Of a stretch of DNA of 64,000 bases, positions 44,865 to 55,218 are shown piece by piece. The translations under genes were made by a program, and so were the position numbers. Below the pieces are notes generated by a model. That model saw only the letters and a list, made by a program, of their open reading frames with translations, was not told the origin of the DNA and ran no database searches. Source of the stretch: Hortaea werneckii (taxonomy: Eukaryota > Ascomycota > Dothideomycetes > Mycosphaerellales > Teratosphaeriaceae); the NCBI GenBank assembly GCA_037044905.1, contig JBAOKB010000061.1, positions 372,001 through 436,000 of the forward strand, given 5' to 3'. Positions within the stretch are counted from its first letter, which is position 1, and each line of letters opens with the position of its first letter.

Positions 44865-46098
44865 CTATAGTCTAGCGCTGGGAGATCTTGCTGTCATGCT
44901 CTCATCAACGAGTTTGACGACAAGCCTGGCACTTCCTACTGAGTTTTGATATCCTGCTCCGGCATGCCCATAAGCATGAACCACATTTAGATCTCCAACC
45001 TTCTCAATCTCGACTCTTGCGCCCCCGTGACGACCTGGCCGGAGTCCACACTGCACACTGATGACTTCGAAACCGCCATCTTTACCCGTCAGAAGTTCGG
45101 GCACGATGAAAGAGCATTGCTTGAGAATCTTGTCCGTCGTCGCCGGATCAACGTCCTCACTCCAGTTGTTTGCCTCTTTCGTTCCGCCGAAGATGGTCGT
45201 TCCAGAGCCTGGCCGCGGGATACAGTACGCGTTGTAGCCTTCGCCGAGTTGTGTCCGGATGCGTTCAGCTTCTCCTTTGACGAGGACGTCTGTCCCCGAA
45301 TGGGGTACATTGCCTCATCGCCACAGAGCTTCTTAGCCCCTAGTCCACTGGCATTAACAAAGCAATCTGGTGGACTCCTCTGATGCAGTAAATGTTCTCT
45401 CACGGTTGCGGCGGCGGACTTCAACACATTGGCAAGGCCTGCGTCGGTCGTCATTCGAGCTTTGATCACCTTGACGCCCAAGGACTTAGCCCGCTCTTGT
45501 AGGTAAAGCAAATATTGCGGCACATTGATAGCAATTGAGCGATTCGCTGCTGCATTTTGAATCTTGGCCTCGGCAGGCAGCTGTCCGTTTATGGACAACA
45601 GAGGCTCTTGTGATGTAGAAAGCTCGCGGAAGTCTTTGACGTACGGCGCCCACCATAGTTCTTCTCGTACAGGCCCGTTCCAGTAATGGTGTGATTCGTA
45701 CGACTGATTGTTGGTCAGCTTGATGTTGCCAGAAGTGTCGTCGTGCATGTACATACTTTCAGACCGGCCTGGGGTGACTTTGGGTCCAGTCGCTCTCGCT
45801 CTATGATCTGTTGCCAATAATTGTAGGTCTGTACATCCCAGTCTTGCATTCGTGTATCGCGAGGATCAGCATGAGAGCGCCAATGAGCGCCTGCCCTTCA
45901 GGGTCATCAGCATTAAGCAGCCAACGGATTCAGTAGGCATCGTGCGCTTTACCATGGTGATGTGTATTCGATACTTGTGTCTCCCGGCAAATGGGCAGCG
46001 ATGATTGTCACTTCATATCCTGCTTCGGCCAGAAAGACGGCTGACGTGAGACCAGTCACGCCTGCGCCTAAAACAACGATATGGCCTTTCGACGACAT
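44865..46098 (-). CDS. D-amino-acid oxidase family FAD enzyme, likely peroxisomal
   Basis: Oxidises a D-amino acid (or D-aspartate) with O2, giving the keto acid and H2O2. ATG 46098 begins MSSKGHIVVLGAGVTGLTSA with the FAD-binding GxGxxG. The segment AHLPGDTSIEYTSPW and, after an intron, AGAHWRSHADPRDTRMQ follow. Then come YPIRGQT and the C-terminal VHAYGHAGAGYQNSVGSARL. The last three residues are ARL, an acceptable variant of the peroxisomal PTS1. After YPIRGQT the frame changes near 45288; one added base gives VLVKGEAERIRTQLGEGYNA and IPRPGSGTTIFGGT. At least three exons. Family assignment is secure, substrate unknown. Confidence 0.86.
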
Positions 46099-46572
46099 CA
46101 GCGAGTGTTTTCAGCAGTGTTCAATTGTTGGATGATCTTGTCGAAGATCACAGCGGATCAGGTCGTTGCTAGGCAGTAGACGTGCGCTTCGGCCAGCTTC
46201 GGGCAAGTCACGCCCTCCGGTCTACAACTTGGCGACGCGACGTGACGCGCGCGCGCTTCAACCCCAACATCATCACTTTTCAAGGTTCGACACCAGACGC
46301 GCACTTTGATACCGCTCGAGCGAGCGTGGACGTGACGATCGCTGTCACCTGTGCTTGGTTCTCAATCTTCGCGATCCTCGAGACTCGTCACCAAAGCTCT
46401 AACAGCAATGGTCTGTCGTCTGCGAGATTGACGGAGCAGACGCCAACGTTCGGCTTTCGCCCCTACTTTGCGCGCGGTGAGAGCAACACTAGACGCAATG
46501 CAAGGCTGCTTGAGACTTCAACCGGTCGAAACTCAACCTCCGTCGCATCACAGAGGCGAGCGACGCCGGGGA
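46099..46572. other. Region between oxidase gene and repeat locus
   Basis: Includes part of a plus-strand frame (46182-46715) that starts with GTG, not ATG, and runs into the first degenerate repeat words. It could be the remains of the N-terminal part of the repeat-locus protein. Confidence 0.4.
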
Positions 46573-49500
46573 TGAAGAATGGTTCTTTCGGGCGGACCAA
46601 GGTGCACTTGAAGCTGTCATTGTTTATACCGGTCGTCGACGGTCCAAAAGAACATGGCGCTAGACGCTACATCTGGGTGGGTGACAAGGAATTGTCTGGC
46701 AACTCCCTCGCTTAGCAACGACATTACTTCCCTTATCCCGACCATTCTTATATCCGAAATCTTCTACTTTTTGGATCTTTTACATGTGCGCTAGGTTCTT
46801 TAGACCGATAAGAACAGAGTGTAGTACATAGCAGTGCATCTGCGGCATCCTCTCGAAAAAAAGAACCATTCTCAATCCCAGTCCTCCGCTTAGCAACGAC
46901 CTCGCTTCCCTCGACGGTTCTTATACGCCACGTAGTTCTATGTTCGCCAAATCAAAAAGGTAAGTGAGTTCTTTGTATCCGAAAGAACCTAGCATGATGG
47001 AGAAAGAACCAGATATCGACCGGCGTTGATGAGAAAGAATGGTTCTCGCTGCGCGTTACAAGCTGTCTGTCTCCGCTTGCGAATAACCTCGCTTCCTTCG
47101 ACGGTTCTGATGCGCCACCCGGTTCTGTGTGCACCCAACCAAAAAGCTAGGTGGATTCTTTGTATCCGAAAGAACCTAGCATGATGGAGAAAGAACCAAA
47201 TATCGATCGGCGTTGGTAGGAAAGAATGGTTCTCGCTGCGCATTGCCAGCTACCTGGCTCCGCTTGCGGAGAACGGTTCTTACACCCGACGAACACAAGT
47301 TTAGTATTCTATCACAGCGTGTTTAGAGTCTTTAGGGCACTACTTCTACATTGTCGCCGAGACAGATCCAGAATTAGCTGCGCGGCGCGAGAAAGAATGG
47401 TCCTCGTCGCAACACGCTGGTCGCTCGTCGCGGGCGCTGCAGCAGCTTCACATCGCGCTGACCTCGAGTTACCCTACGCCTTCTTCACGACATACATAAA
47501 GTCGCGTGTCCTTTGCGCAAGAATATCATTCTCTCGACTGTAGAGAACGACGCAATGTAATGAAAGATCTGTATTAGGCGCACATGCGCGAAAAAGAACC
47601 GTTCTCATGTCGCGCTTCACATCGCGCTCGACGTCGCAGCTTCACGTCGCGCTTCACGTCGCAGTGACTTTGGATTCTGACGGTTCTTATAGATCACACA
47701 TACACCTATCCGAACATGTTGCGTATGTAGAAGGTTCTTCTAGCGCAAGAGAATCAGCCTGTATAGTCGGAACTTCAGAATCTGCTCGAGTCCGCGAAAA
47801 AGAACCGTTATTAGATCGCGCTTCATGTTGCGCTTTGCGTCGCAGCTTGAAGTCGCGCTTCACGCCGGAGTGACTTTGGATTCTGACGGTTCTTATAGAT
47901 CACACACACCCATAACCGAACATATTGCGCAAACAGGAGGTTCTTCTAACGCAAGAGAATTAGTCTATATAGCCGAAACTCCAAAATCTGCTCGAATCCG
48001 CGAAAAAGAACCGTTCTTGTGTCACGCCTCACGTCGCGCTTCACGTCGCAGTAACTTCAGATTCTGACGGTTCTTATGGGTCACACCCACACCCGTACGA
48101 ACATGTTGCGCAAGTAGAACATTCTTCTAACGCAAGAGAATCAGCCCGTCCAGTCGGCACTCGATATTCAAGTCGCGTTCGCGAAAGAGAACCGCTCTCA
48201 TGTCGCGCTTCACGTCGCACCGGCTTCACGTCGCAGCGACTTCAGATTCTCGAACGGTTCTCATAGATTACACACACCCGTACGAACATTTTCCCGCACG
48301 TAGGAGGTTCATCTGACGCAAGAGAATCAGCCTATATAGTCGAGCTTTCAAATTCAGCGCAAGTCCGCGAAAGAGAACCGCTCTCTATATCCTCCTCCGA
48401 CACAAAGCCTTATGGTTCTTCTGCCCGAGACGATACGATCTTGGTTCCCTACAGACCCTCGCTAGGTTCTTTTAACATACGAGAATTAGCTTGCAAAGTC
48501 GAGATGCCAAATGCAGCTCAAGTCCGCGAAAGAGAACGGCTCTCTATGTACCACTCCAACACAAAGCCTTATGGTTCTTCTGCCCGAGATGATACGATCT
48601 TCGTTCCTTACACACCCTCGTTAGGTTCTTTCAACACACGAGAATGAGCCTACAATGTCGAGATGCTAGACGCTGCTCAGGTTCGCGAAAAAGAACCGCT
48701 CTTTCTACCCGACTCCCACACGCAGCCAGTTAGTTCTTCTCCCCGAGATGATCCAGTTCTTTCATCCTTGACACCTACGGTAGGTTCTTTCATTACAAGA
48801 GAATCAGCCTATACAGTCGAAGATTTGAAGGCGGCTTGAAATGGCGAAAAAGAACCGGTCTCCATCCTCAGCGTCGCCAGAGCCACCTTGCACAGCCCAA
48901 TGGTTCTTATATCTAAGATAACTCTATCTGTGTACTAGGCACACCCGAGCTAGGTTCTTTCGACCTTGAAGAATCACCCTATATTATCGGATATCTGATC
49001 ATGGCTTGCAATCGCGAAAAAGAACCGTTCTTAATTTCCCGCTTCGCCTGCCTCCGCATTGACTTTACACAGCCGAATGGTTCTTACATGCAACACGTTT
49101 CGATATTTATACTACGCACACCCTAGCTAGGTCCTTTCGATACAGGAGAATCATCCTATATAACCAAGAATCCGAAGGTAGTTCAAATTCGCGAAAAAGA
49201 ACCGTTCTTCGTCTTTAGGGTCGCCCGCCTTAGTAACCACCTCACACAGCCCGACGGTTCTTACATCCAACACGTTTCGATATATATACTACGCACACCC
49301 GAGACAGGTTCTTTTAATACAGGAGAATCAGCATATGTAATGAGAAATCCGAAGACAGTTCGAAGTCGCGAAAAAGAACCGTTCTTCGTCTTCGGCGTCG
49401 CCTGCCTTAAGTCACATAGCTGCAACTTACCGACCTCGCGACTCAATCATTCGATATCCGTTGGACTCGATCCGAGCTCGGGTGGAGCCGCCTATTTTGA

Positions 49501-49648
49501 CTGTTATTCGCAGTTTGTATCTCTCTTCATGATAGTCCTGCACCAAGTCAAAGGGTTTGTACAGAGTTGTCGCGAGTCGAGGCGAGACTCCTACCGCGGA
49601 AGTTTATTACACGTTGACATCGAAGACTCTAAGAACACGGACGATTGA
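46573..49648 (+). repeat. Tandem-repeat locus with coding-like units (possible decayed repeat-protein gene)
   Basis: The clear units are anchored on CGCGAAAAAGAACC-like boxes at 47587, 47793, 47999, 48180, 48366, 48525, 48684, 48843, 49013, 49190 and 49367. Spacings are 206, 206, 181, 186, 159, 159, 159, 170, 177 and 177 bp. Earlier, more degenerate copies start near 46573; a 187-bp direct repeat spans 46971 and 47158. Each unit also holds a GGTTCTTAT/GGTTCTTCT word, a TAGGTTCTTT word and GAGAATCAGCCTATA. Translated in the REKEP frame, units share REKEP(F/L), (D)GS(Y/S), GSFNTRE and AY-VE, but some contain stops (48645, 48838, 49115 region). The last two units are in frame with an ORF that stops at 49648. 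No known family. Confidence 0.8.
49340..49648 (+). pseudogene. Terminal ORF of the repeat locus
   Basis: A 102-codon frame that begins inside repeat unit 10 (MRNPKTVRSREKEPFFVFG), contains the last REKEP box and continues into unique sequence (YFDCYSQFVSLFMIVLHQV, SCRESRRDSYRGSLLH) before stopping. The reading frame carries back through unit 10 and, apart from one stop, unit 9. It is read as the C-terminal end of a broken repeat-protein gene. Function unknown. Confidence 0.45.
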
Positions 49649-50497
49649 AGCAATCTACCCGAGAGCAGAATGACCTCCCCCACGGAAACGAATCGAAATG
49701 GATTCTTGTACAGTTGAGGCAACCTTGCAGAGTTCCCCTGCAGAGTTCCTGTATAGGGTTGAAGCCTTACCCAGTTCCCTTGCAAAGTTTCCTCGCAGAG
49801 TTGTGAGCGCTATTCTACTGCTAGTAGAGCGTGGTCTTGAAGGTTGATTTATTTCGTATTGAGAAGTAAACCAAAGGTGGTCCAAATCAGGCTCGCCGAG
49901 CGTGAGCATCAGTGATACCATTCCTTGTCTGAGAATTTCTGGGTGTTGTGAGTGCCATTGGTCATGAGAGCATCTCATTAAACACATCGAAGATGTTTGG
50001 AACGGCAATAACGCTCAATATCTGCTGCACTACTATCACTACATTGAAGAATGCGAGAGTCTCGCATGTCGAAACGTGAAGCGTCAGATTTCCACTTCGT
50101 CTTCAAGATGCCGTCTTTCATTGGCGCCAGTACCAAAAATGTTTCGAGGCGCCACAAGACGTCGACCGTATAACCACCTAGCCGGCTTTTGATCCAGTAG
50201 AATGTCGCCTTCCCACGTCAATGGGGAAAATAGATGGCCAGGCGATCGTGAAGGAAGAGCATCAACGCAGGTGTCGGAGCGAGCAGGCCGAGGATGAACA
50301 TGCTTACAGTCCTTCGAGACGTGCGAAGTTTGAGAAGGGGCATTCAAGCTTGTCGTGTAGCCCGCCACTGAGCGGATTGCGGCAAAGGCACCAGAGATGG
50401 AAGTCGGAGCTTTGCCACTGACAAGTTGGCTAAACCGCCATGTCGATGTGCGAGTCCATCGTGAAGAAGATCGGTTTCGTTGCGATTCGCACCATTT
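49649..50497. other. Intergenic region downstream of the repeat locus
   Basis: No conserved coding sequence on either strand. A short imperfect repeat, CTTGCAGAGTTCCC / CCTGCAGAGTTCC, lies near 49720-49760. Confidence 0.5.
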
Positions 50498-51036
50498 TCA
50501 AGCCTCCATCTTGGTCTCATAGTCCGGATCAGCTTTCTGCGCGCTGGCGAGCCGTCGCAAGAGTCGAGACAGGTCTTTGGCCGCCTCATCGCTTCGCTGT
50601 TTCGCCTCGCTATCGCCTATAGTATTGAGCTGTCCGAAGAGCCACATTTCTTGAAGTTGGCGTGTGAACGACTGGCCTTCCTCGATAGCTCGGGTCTAAG
50701 CACTCATGTCAGTGGATTTGACGTGTGCACTTGTCCACTGTCAAACCAACCAAAGCAGTCGTCTCAACCTGCATCTGGTACTGGGCAAGTGCTGTGGAGT
50801 TCCGGTCCGTAGCGTTTTCAACCTGCGCGATATGAGAATGAGCCACGGAGACATCGATACCGATCATCGGAGTGGACGTACAGCGGCAAGACTGACGAGC
50901 GCCTCATAATGTTTGATCACGTCGCCATATAGCTTGTCGATACGGTCTGTCCGTTGGTGTCAGCAAGCCATCGAACGAGCACGGAAGCTAACGACAGACT
51001 CATTAATGCCGGCGTGTTGCGTAGAGACGCGTCCAT
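50498..51036 (-). CDS. MED22: Mediator complex subunit 22 (Srb6/Surf5)
   Basis: A head-module subunit of Mediator that links activators to RNA polymerase II. It has no long ORF and is assembled from four small exons: 51036-51000, 50946-50882, 50822-50751 and 50695-50498. The product begins MDASLRNTPALMN, then RIDKLYGDVIKHYEALVSLA, then VENATDRNSTALAQYQMQVE, then RAIEEGQSFTRQLQEMWLFG. It ends YETKMEA, 123 aa. The helical, Gln/Glu-rich pattern with IR-LTR-IQ-M/LW-FG matches MED22. Introns have GT-AG borders; branch points TGCTGAC and CACTGAC are visible. Frame is preserved across all junctions. The first donor (GTCTGT) is non-consensus. Confidence 0.85.
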
Positions 51037-51379
51037 GTCTGCCTTGCTTGATCCTCCGCTGAGGACGTCAAGGTCGAAGCAAATGACACTATGAGGTTCA
51101 GTGTGAGTGTGAGTGTGAGTGCGAGTGCTGGGTAATCAATATTGGTTAATGGTTCAACGGTCAGTTGGGTTGATGGCAGCGCGATGGTGGGGACCGGAGC
51201 AACTGGGAGCATGCATGTTGCCGGTAGCGCAAACGCTGCAGGCGTCCGTTAGCGTCTCTAGAATGCGCACCAATGATCAAGCGGCTGTCAGCCTTTCGTC
51301 GATGTGGTGAATGAAGTTGGAGGACTATTTACATTACATAGTATTGACAAATACCGCGAACCCAGGCAACCTCCGCAAT
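51037..51379. promoter_or_regulatory. Divergent promoter region MED22 / PRCC-like
   Basis: A 343-bp spacer between two divergent starts. It contains an imperfect GTGTGA hexanucleotide microsatellite at 51101-51127. Confidence 0.55.
51101..51127. repeat. GTGTGA hexanucleotide microsatellite
   Basis: About four imperfect copies of GTGTGA/GTGCGA in the spacer upstream of MED22. Simple repeat, no known function. Confidence 0.8.
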
Positions 51380-52483
51380 ATGGCAGCACTCGTCGCATAT
51401 TCAGACAGCGAAAGCTCCGATACTGAAACTCCTCCAGCTCCAGCCGCAGCTGAGGCGCCAAAGCCGGCCTTCTCAAAGACGAAAGAGCCTCGCAAGATCC
51501 AAGTCAGCCTACCGAAGTTGCAGCCTGAGCAGAACGACGGTGGCGATCCAGAACAGCCACCAGCAAAGCGTGCACGTACAGCTGGAGGCTTCGGAGGCTT
51601 CAATAGCTTCTTGCCCGCGCCTAAGCGAACTGCTGCTCCAACGCCGGTGAAAAAGGGCATCAGCCTGAAGACGAGCTCTGAGGCTGCCTTCAGTAGGAGA
51701 CCACCGGAGGAGCCCACAACTGCAATTGGCGACACTGGTAACGATGGCAATGACGAATATGACGAATTTGGAAACAGGCGAGCATCATCGGCCGCGCCAA
51801 TCACAGGTGACAGCAAGAAAGAGGGCGAGGAGGTGAAGATAGTCGGCAAGGCAACAAAATTCAAGCCGCTGAGCGTGGCAAACAACAAAAAGAAGAAGAG
51901 CAAGCCGGCGGTCAAAACGCCAGCGGAGCCACTGGAGGTGCAAAAGGACGTACCTAGGGCAGATCCCGTTCCGAAGAAGGTCGAGCCACCGCAACCGAAG
52001 CCGAAGAGGAGTCTCTTCTCCATGCAGGAGGATGTTACTGTTCCCGCAGAGGATCTGGAGCGTGAGAATGAAGACGTTGGCGAATCTGCTCAACCGCCGC
52101 TTACAGGCGCCGGCGCAGCTCCACCCACCCACGTTGCCGAGGGAGGCTCTTCAGGAGCGGCAGGAAATTCGTTGGAAGACGTCGCATCTGATCTGAACTT
52201 GACAGCAGCTCAGCGTCGGCATCTCTTCGGTCGTGGCGGCGGTGGGAAGGGTGCCAACATTGCCCATTTCAACATGGACAACGAGTACGCCGCAAACGAA
52301 CAAATCCGCCAGTCTGGCGAGACAATAGAGCACAAAGCAGTCAAGGCCGTCGCGCCAGGCAAACACTCACTTCAACAGTTGGTCAACAACGCGAGGAGCA
52401 ACCAGGAGTCGATGGAAGACAAATGGGCGGAAGGACGCAGGAATCAAGGCGGTAGCCAGTATGGCTGGGGCGGGCAAAAGTAA
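51380..52483 (+). CDS. PRCC-like (mitotic checkpoint regulator) nuclear protein
   Basis: A single exon from ATG 51380 (MAALVAYSDSESSDTETP) gives 367 residues. The acidic/Ser start, the Pro/Lys-rich disordered middle (RTAGGFGGFNSFLPAPKR; KIVGKATKFKPLSVANNKKK) and the conserved C-terminal block (NLTAAQRRHLFGRGGGGKGA, AHFNMDNEYAANEQIRQSGE, GKHSLQQLVNNARSNQESME) match the PRCC domain family. In animals PRCC binds the MAD2B checkpoint protein and associates with splicing factors; the role in fungi is not established. No frame break. Confidence 0.85.
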   Translation: MAALVAYSDSESSDTETPPAPAAAEAPKPAFSKTKEPRKIQVSLPKLQPEQNDGGDPEQPPAKRARTAGGFGGFNSFLPAPKRTAAPTPVKKGISLKTSSEAAFSRRPPEEPTTAIGDTGNDGNDEYDEFGNRRASSAAPITGDSKKEGEEVKIVGKATKFKPLSVANNKKKKSKPAVKTPAEPLEVQKDVPRADPVPKKVEPPQPKPKRSLFSMQEDVTVPAEDLERENEDVGESAQPPLTGAGAAPPTHVAEGGSSGAAGNSLEDVASDLNLTAAQRRHLFGRGGGGKGANIAHFNMDNEYAANEQIRQSGETIEHKAVKAVAPGKHSLQQLVNNARSNQESMEDKWAEGRRNQGGSQYGWGGQK

Positions 52484-53067
52484 AGTGTTGCAAAAACGCA
52501 AGCTCATACTAGATTATAAGGAAGTCCCCCTTCGCAACCCATCAAGGCCAAGTATTTTGCTGCTACAAGTGTTTTGTGCCCGCTCTCCCATTTGCTCTCA
52601 TGAAGTTCGACTGGCCAGCCTCTGCAATGCGCGATCGCTCGCAAAAAGCAGCTAATGCGCAGCCAGCGTATCTTTCATGGAGCAACGTTGCTTGCGCAAT
52701 TTGTGTTTCTCCTGTTACGATAGGTCCGAATTCGAGGCAACTTCGACTTTGCCAATTGCGGCATTGTGGGAGCAGCATGCGTCTGACAATCAACGACCAA
52801 GCTGATTGTGAAGAAGTGCTAACAAAGCACCCGCGTGAAACCCAAGCAAAGTTGGGTCGAAATCACAAGCTGCTTGCTAGGGCTGCCGTTTGGCTTTAAC
52901 TGCCTACCCGAGGTCTTTGTGCGGAGCTCCTCACGAAGCTGAGCGTAGCTTCTCCACAAACTTCATGTGACCATTCTATGACTTCCTCTGTACATATACT
53001 TGCACGAAGGACCGATGTTGGTCTCTCAATCTCTTCCTGTGTCTTGACCTATTGAAATAACATCATA
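52484..53067. other. Intergenic region
   Basis: Includes the promoter of the monooxygenase gene. No coding feature is supported. Confidence 0.5.
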
Positions 53068-55117
53068 ATGGCAGGCGACAAACCATGGCCACAAGTGCCC
53101 GTCGGAAATAAAGACTATGGGAACGCGGCAGTCGTCATTATTGGAGCCGGCATATCAGGCTTATGCACGGCAATTGACCTGATCAAGCGCAACAATTGCC
53201 ACAACTTCATCATTTTGGAGAAGTCAGCCGGCCTTGGAGGCACCTGGTATGACAATGCGTACCCGGGATGCTGCTGTGATGTCTGGTCTTCTCTCTACAG
53301 CTATAGCTTTGCTCAGAACAGCGACTGGACTCGGGAGTACCCTGGCCAAGAGGAAATACTGTCGTACCTGATCAAGGTCGCCCAGGAAAACAACTTGTAC
53401 CAGCACATACGTTTCAACACGTTCGTCGAGGAGGCGAGATGGGATGAGGAGCTGATGAAATGGAGGACGAAGGTGTCTACTGTGCAGGGCAGCAAAGAGG
53501 CCGAATCCAGTCCTGAGTATGGTAAGTCTTCATTGTCAATAAACTCATGAATGGCCACTCCTGCTGTTTGCTTTGGCGATAATGCCTTTGAACTTTCGGA
53601 ACCTCAAAATGGAAAGATCGCTCGACGAGAAAGAATTGCGTCTGTGATGTGCCAGACTACGTCTCAAAAACTGGTTTAATACAGGATGGCTTGGCCGTTG
53701 CTGACTTCTGGTCAGAAATTAGGAGCGACTTTCTTGTCAGTGCTGTTGGCCAGCTAAATCAGCCCAAGTGGCCTGAGATTGAGGGCATCACCAATTTTGC
53801 CGGAAAGAAAATGCACAGCGCTAGATGGGACTGGTCTTATGATCCGCGGGACAAGAAGATTGCTCTGCTGGGTAACGGTAAGACATCTGCCTTTCACGAC
53901 ATGGTGTCTATGTGCTTACTCGCTGAGCAGGCTGCACCGCTGTCCAGATTTTGCCCGAAATAGCCAAGGTCGCCAAAAAGGTTACTGTTTTTCAACGCAC
54001 GCCCAATTGGGTAGTGCCTCGCATGGACGCCCCAGTCTCGCCTCTCATGCGAAATGTGTTGAAGTACCTTCCTCCGGTACGTTGGCGAAAGCGAGCCCTG
54101 CAAATGGAGTTTCGAGAGGCGACCCATGGCTTTGTCGCGGATCCGAATTCAGACATTGCTCAGCTCTTCAAAGATGCGTCGAAAGAGATGATGCAAAATC
54201 AGCTTCCCGACCGTCCTGAGCTGTGGGAGAAGCTTACGCCCAAGTACAATGTCGGCTGCAAGCGAATTATCATCAGTGATGATTACTTTCCGTCTTTCAA
54301 TAAGCCGAATGTGGAGCTCGAGACCAGAACTATACATAGCGTAGGCGAGAAGACCGTCAAAGTTGTAGACGATGATGGCCAAGGGAAGGAAGTGGACGAG
54401 TACGACATGCTCGTGTGCGCCACTGGATTCCAAACGACACAGTTCATGCACCCCATCAAAGTCATTGGCAAGAACGGACGCTCTCTGAACGATGTTTGGA
54501 AGGATGGTGCACACGCGTACCTGGGCGTCTGCGTGGAAGACATGCCGAACTTCGGAATGCTGTATGGCCCAAATACCAACCTCGGACACAACAGTAAGTC
54601 GTTTGTAATACTTCCCTACTGTCTTTGGTCTCGTTACTGACTGTTGCAAGGTATCATCCTCATGATCGAACAGCAAAGCAGATACATTGGCGGGCTCATC
54701 GACGCCGTGCTTGACGCCCGTAAGCAGGGCAAAACTCTCAGCCTGACTCCACGGAAAGAGAAGGTCGATGCGTACAATGCGAAGCTGCAGGAAGTTCTTC
54801 AGAACTCCGCATTCAATGACCCAAATTGCAACTCTTGGTACAAGAATGAGGCGGGCCTGATCACCAACAATTGGTCCGGGACTGTTATTGAATACCAGAA
54901 TCGGCTATCGAGTGTGGAATACGGTGATTACGAAGCGGAGGGCACTGGCAAGACCATTGTGCAAAAGAGACAGAGACAAAAGATTGGTCGCGTTGTTGAG
55001 GAGACTCAGTTCAGTGATAAAGCACTGCTGACCATGGGACTGCTCAGTACAGTGGCACTTGTTGGTGGGTTCCTATTCAGGAACACGAGATATATGAACG
55101 CTTTGCGAGTGAATTAG
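53068..55117 (+). CDS. Baeyer-Villiger-type flavin monooxygenase, membrane-anchored
   Basis: A class B FAD/NADPH monooxygenase that may insert oxygen next to a ketone. Exons 53068-53521, 53716-53877, 53931-54593 and 54651-55117. Motifs: FAD-binding VVIIGAGISGLCTAIDL, GGTWYDNAYPGCCCD, the Baeyer-Villiger fingerprint FAGKKMHSARWDW (F-x-G-x3-H-x3-W), second nucleotide site IALLGNGCTAVQILPE, and DMLVCATGFQTT. A C-terminal hydrophobic helix (LLTMGLLSTVALVGGFLF) predicts a tail anchor. The first intron is 194 nt, long for this genome. All phases fit and no frame break is seen. Length is about 580 aa. Substrate unknown. Confidence 0.9.
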
Positions 55118-55218
55118 GCTTGTTTGATACCCTTTGCAATTGATTTAGCCTTCTCAATTCGCCCATCATGTTGAGCAGGCTCAATGCCTTCATCTTGATG
55201 ATCGGTTCTAGTCTCAGA

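Noticed and set aside
46182..46715. 177-codon ORF before the repeat locus
   Set aside because: Begins with GTG, not ATG, with no domain; noted only as a possible relic of the repeat-protein N-terminus.
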